From JAXDTI01 sp034090045 (GTDB taxonomy: Bacteria; Actinomycetota; Actinomycetes; Actinomycetales; Actinomycetaceae): a stretch of 64,000 bases of DNA. The number at the start of each line of letters is the position of its first letter. Positions within the stretch are counted from its first letter, which is position 1. Positions 61,350 to 64,000 of this stretch are shown here, piece by piece. Location of the stretch: positions 248,001 to 312,000 of the forward strand of contig JAXDTI010000003.1 in the NCBI GenBank assembly GCA_034090045.1, given 5' to 3'. Position numbers and translations under genes: made by a program. The notes under the pieces were generated by a model. It was not told the DNA's origin and did not search any database. It saw only the letters and a list, made by a program, of their open reading frames with translations.

Positions 61350-61388
61350 AAAAAAGGGGGACGGAGCCTCAGCTCCGCCCCCCCCCCC
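61350..61388 (-). terminator. Terminator of fba, with 11-base C run
   Basis: GGGGGACGGAGC and GCTCCGCCCCC form a stem (one unpaired A) around CTCA. In the fba direction it is followed by six T. The outer arm is an 11-C tract (61378-61388). The arm sequence is identical to that at 19384-19395. Confidence 0.83.
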
Positions 61389-61418
61389 TAAAAGGTTCAG
61401 CTATCGCCTAGGAGAAAC

Positions 61419-62444
61419 TCACTTCATCATGGTTCCATCAGAGCCGAGACGCTGGCAGGCCTCGACAACGCGAGCAGCCATTCCGGCCTCGGCGGCCTTG
61501 CCCCAGGCTCGCGGGTCATACTGCTTCTTCACGCCGACCTCGCCGTCAACTTTCAACACACCGTCATAGTTCTTCATCATCCAATCGGCAATCGGACGGG
61601 TGAAAGCGTACTGGGTGTCGGTGTCCACGTTCATCTTGATGACACCGTTGCGCACCGCGGTCGCGATTTCCTCGGCGGTCGAACCAGAACCACCGTGCAT
61701 CACCAGGTCAAACGGACGGTCACCGGCGTTGAAGTGGGCCCCCACCTCTTCCTGGATGGTGCCGAGCAGTTCCGGACGCAACTTCACGTGACCGGGCTTG
61801 TAGACACCGTGAACGTTACCGAAAGTGAGTGCGGTCAGATAGTGACCATTCTCTCCCAAGCCGAGCGCTTCGACAGTCTTGATACCGTCCTCGGTGGTGG
61901 TATAGAGCTTCTCGTTAATCTCGCCAACCACGCCGTCCTCTTCGCCGCCTACAACACCAATCTCAACCTCAAGGATGGTCTTTGCGGCGACCGCTTTCGG
62001 CAACAGACGCTTTGCAACCTCAAGGTTCTTCTCCAACGGAATCGAGGAACCATCAAACATATGAGACTGATAGAACGGCAGACGACCCGCCTTTACCTCT
62101 TCGATCTCCAAGTCAATCAGCGCTTCGGTCCAGGAAGCGAGTTTGTCCTCGGTGCAATGATCGGTGTGAATCGCTACAGTCACCGGGTAGTTTTTCGCGA
62201 CCTCGCGGGCATAGGCAGCCATCGCGAGGGAACCGGCAACGCGATCCTTGATAGTGGAGCCGGACCAGTATTCGGCGCCGCCGACCGAAACCTGGATAAT
62301 GCCGTCGGATTCGGCTTCCGCGAAACCCTGAAGGGCAGCGGTCAAAGTCTGGGAGGAGGTCACGTTGATTGCCGGGTAGGCGAACTTGCCTTCCTTTGCG
62401 CGTTTCAGCATTTCCTCGTAAACATCAGGGGTTGCCAGAGGCAT
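61419..62444 (-). CDS. fba: Class II fructose-bisphosphate aldolase
   Basis: 341 residues, zinc-dependent aldolase of glycolysis/gluconeogenesis. Zinc ligands and active site: VAIHTDHCTED, EVEIGVVGGEEDG, FGNVHGVYKPGHVKL, LVMHGGSGSTAEE and KMNVDTDTQYAF. ATG 62444 has AAGGAG six bases ahead. The length and HTDHC motif fit the class IIA type found in actinobacteria. Monocistronic with its own terminator. Confidence 0.97.
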   Translation of the reverse strand: MPLATPDVYEEMLKRAKEGKFAYPAINVTSSQTLTAALQGFAEAESDGIIQVSVGGAEYWSGSTIKDRVAGSLAMAAYAREVAKNYPVTVAIHTDHCTEDKLASWTEALIDLEIEEVKAGRLPFYQSHMFDGSSIPLEKNLEVAKRLLPKAVAAKTILEVEIGVVGGEEDGVVGEINEKLYTTTEDGIKTVEALGLGENGHYLTALTFGNVHGVYKPGHVKLRPELLGTIQEEVGAHFNAGDRPFDLVMHGGSGSTAEEIATAVRNGVIKMNVDTDTQYAFTRPIADWMMKNYDGVLKVDGEVGVKKQYDPRAWGKAAEAGMAARVVEACQRLGSDGTMMK

Positions 62445-62644
62445 TTTAGCTCCTTAAATTGTTGTGATTCTGACGTATTAATTATAGGTTGCGAGGCTCC
62501 CGTCCGGGGCGGGTCGGAACCATCATTACTGTGATTCGCGGGACACTACGCGGCTGGATGCCCTGCGCGGGGCTGATGCTGGACGCGGCGCATTGATGTA
62601 GGTGGCGTCTGTTAGGCTGTAGCAAGACAGGGAGGTACAGGTTT

Positions 62645-64000
62645 ATGCGGGCAGTTTTAGGTGCGGCACTCGCGGGTTTTCGGCGCAGCGCGGGGCGTTC
62701 GCTGCTGGTGGCCGCACTGATTGCGGCTGTTGCGACGCTGCTGACGTATCCGATACTCGCCGATAGCGTTTCAACCCTCAAATACGATGACCCGAAACTG
62801 CAGGCCACGGTTGAGTATCCACTACAGGGAACAATGTCTCAGGATGTCGGTGAATACCGAATCCACCGTGATTTTATGGACGATGAATCCTTTACCCGAC
62901 TCACCACCGAACAACTGGCGAGCATCGTATCCCCCAACGAGACCGTTACCGTCGAAAACCTGCAGATATTGGTGAGCGGCACCGGTTTCTACTATGAAAT
63001 GCATGCTGAACAGGGCGATTTGCGTGATGCGCCGGGTGTGCTCGGGCTGTTGCGCGGGCGGGTGCCCGGTAAAGGCGAGATCAGCCTGTCGGTAGCCGCG
63101 GCCCGCAAAACCGGAGCCAATATCGGAGACAGCCTGGACCTGAAATACCACGACCAGTCGGTGTCGGTAACGGTGGTTGGTGTCAGTCGCGGGACCGACA
63201 ACTGGTTGGGCAGCGAGACCCTGGAGATGGATGCCGCAGACGCGGAGAAATACCAGTCACACAGGTGGTACGTTATCGGGGATGAACCGGTCACCTGGGA
63301 ACAGGTCGTGGAAATCAGTTCCCACGGTTCTGCGGTGAACTCGCGCCACGTGGAGGAAAATCCGCCGAGCCTCGCCGAGATGCAGGCCATCGGGGAGGTC
63401 CAAAAAGGCGAGAACATCGACCTCGGCGACAAACTCTGGATTTTCGTGCCCTACCTGCTGTTTTATCAATTTCTGGTGATGCTGCCGATGGTGATTGTGG
63501 CATACCTGATTATCGCGGTGATTTTCGCGCCACTGCTGCAGCTCGGGTCCCGCAACGCAGGTGAGCGAATGGCCGGTCGGACGGGCGTGCGGAACCTGGC
63601 GATTATCGGGTACTGCGTGCTGGTTGCGGCTATCGGGTGGCTGCTCGCCGCGGCGGTGACGCTGGTACTGATGGCTGTGCTGCAGGGCGGCTATACCCTG
63701 GGGCTGGCGCAGACCTGGCAGGGGGTGTTCGCTCTCGCTCAGATAGCGCTGCTGCTGATTGCCGGACCGATGATATGGATGCTGATTAAGGGGCAGCGGG
63801 CTGCCGTTTCTGCCCCCGCGCCAATAAACCTGACCGCTATCACAGCAAATCGTAGGCGAGGGCACCCAATCATCTCGCTGCTGTTGCTGCTCGCCGGGCT
63901 GGCGATACTGGTGCCGACAATGAACACCGAATATCAAGGTTTCGAGGCGCTGGCGATTATGTTCCTGGCTCCCCCGGCTCTACTGCTGATGATTGCGGGC
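62645..64000 (+). CDS. FtsX/MacB-like ABC permease, 5' part (452 codons), cut by window edge
   Basis: Open to the end of the window. An N-terminal helix (SLLVAALIAAVATLLTYPIL, ~18-38), a large extracytoplasmic region (~45-260) with a MacB_PCD-like core (RGRVPGKGEISLSVAAARK, ANIGDSLDLKYHDQSVSV), then at least four helices (IFVPYLLFYQFLVMLPMVIV; LAIIGYCVLVAAIGWLLAA; ALAQIALLLIAGPMIWML; PIISLLLLLAGLAILVP). Likely the permease of a lipoprotein- or peptide-exporting ABC system. ATG 62645 has GGGAGG ahead. The 200-base gap to fba holds both promoters. Confidence 0.78.
   Translation, partial: MRAVLGAALAGFRRSAGRSLLVAALIAAVATLLTYPILADSVSTLKYDDPKLQATVEYPLQGTMSQDVGEYRIHRDFMDDESFTRLTTEQLASIVSPNETVTVENLQILVSGTGFYYEMHAEQGDLRDAPGVLGLLRGRVPGKGEISLSVAAARKTGANIGDSLDLKYHDQSVSVTVVGVSRGTDNWLGSETLEMDAADAEKYQSHRWYVIGDEPVTWEQVVEISSHGSAVNSRHVEENPPSLAEMQAIGEVQKGENIDLGDKLWIFVPYLLFYQFLVMLPMVIVAYLIIAVIFAPLLQLGSRNAGERMAGRTGVRNLAIIGYCVLVAAIGWLLAAAVTLVLMAVLQGGYTLGLAQTWQGVFALAQIALLLIAGPMIWMLIKGQRAAVSAPAPINLTAITANRRRGHPIISLLLLLAGLAILVPTMNTEYQGFEALAIMFLAPPALLLMIAG

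Overview
The window looks like chromosomal DNA of a moderately GC-rich actinobacterium, probably of the Actinomycetaceae type (Actinomyces / Varibaculum / Mobiluncus relatives). This is inferred from Rv3235-like, DUF4032-like, BldC-like and RamB-like proteins, FHA/PP2C/Ser-Thr kinase signalling genes, actinobacterial gene layouts, and a sugar phosphorylase for host glycans. No CRISPR array, rRNA operon, complete insertion sequence or prophage is visible. No stretch longer than 300 bases lacks a gene or gene remnant.

Layout. 1-3.5 kb: 5' part of lepA, then a GntR-controlled ABC exporter. 3.6-7.1 kb: a decayed patch around galE, with a truncated, twice frameshifted gltB remnant and a broken cytosine-C5 DNA methyltransferase. 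7.3-10.1 kb: MFS exporter and amino-acid permease. 10.2-16.5 kb: tRNA-Ser(CGA) and a phospho-signalling block (Ser/Thr kinase, two FHA proteins, PP2C phosphatase), divergent from a double-FHA ABC transporter resembling Rv1747. 16.5-26.8 kb: upp, tadA, a GltS-type symporter, metNIQ behind a SAM-riboswitch-like leader, hisS, a LytR_C-like protein, an aminotransferase and a uracil permease. 26.9-34.1 kb: a 1552-residue 2-hydroxyacyl-CoA dehydratase/activase fusion, divergent from a TetR regulator with two operator-like sites 105 bp apart, then pyrG.

34.1-38.8 kb: a gene-free convergent region with four symmetrically placed 14-bp motifs, then a DUF6912-like protein, a CpaE/TadZ-like ATPase, a SAF protein, a BldC-like HTH, a LysM protein and an Rv3235-like protein. 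38.9-42 kb: a TrpXYZ-like ABC importer. 42-48.8 kb: LOG family enzyme, tRNA-Thr(TGT), two membrane DsbA-like proteins, a membrane Ser/Thr kinase, a DUF4032 protein and an unknown 417-residue protein. 48.9-61.2 kb: a host-glycan locus with a RamB-like regulator, an intracellular GH20 hexosaminidase, two complete CUT1 importers (two binding proteins and four permeases, no ATPase) and a divergent GH112 lacto-N-biose/galacto-N-biose phosphorylase. 61.4-64 kb: class II fructose-bisphosphate aldolase and the 5' part of a large permease.

How they fit together: the GH112/GH20/ABC locus would import and phosphorolyse mucin or milk-type disaccharides, with galE and fba able to feed the products into central metabolism. 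The hexosamine kinase and galT expected for a full Leloir-type route are not in this window. The most unusual non-coding signals are the four-motif inverted array at 34.14-34.30 kb, the 22-bp inverted repeat plus palindrome at 17.23-17.32 kb, and the twin TetR-type operators at 31.6-31.7 kb.
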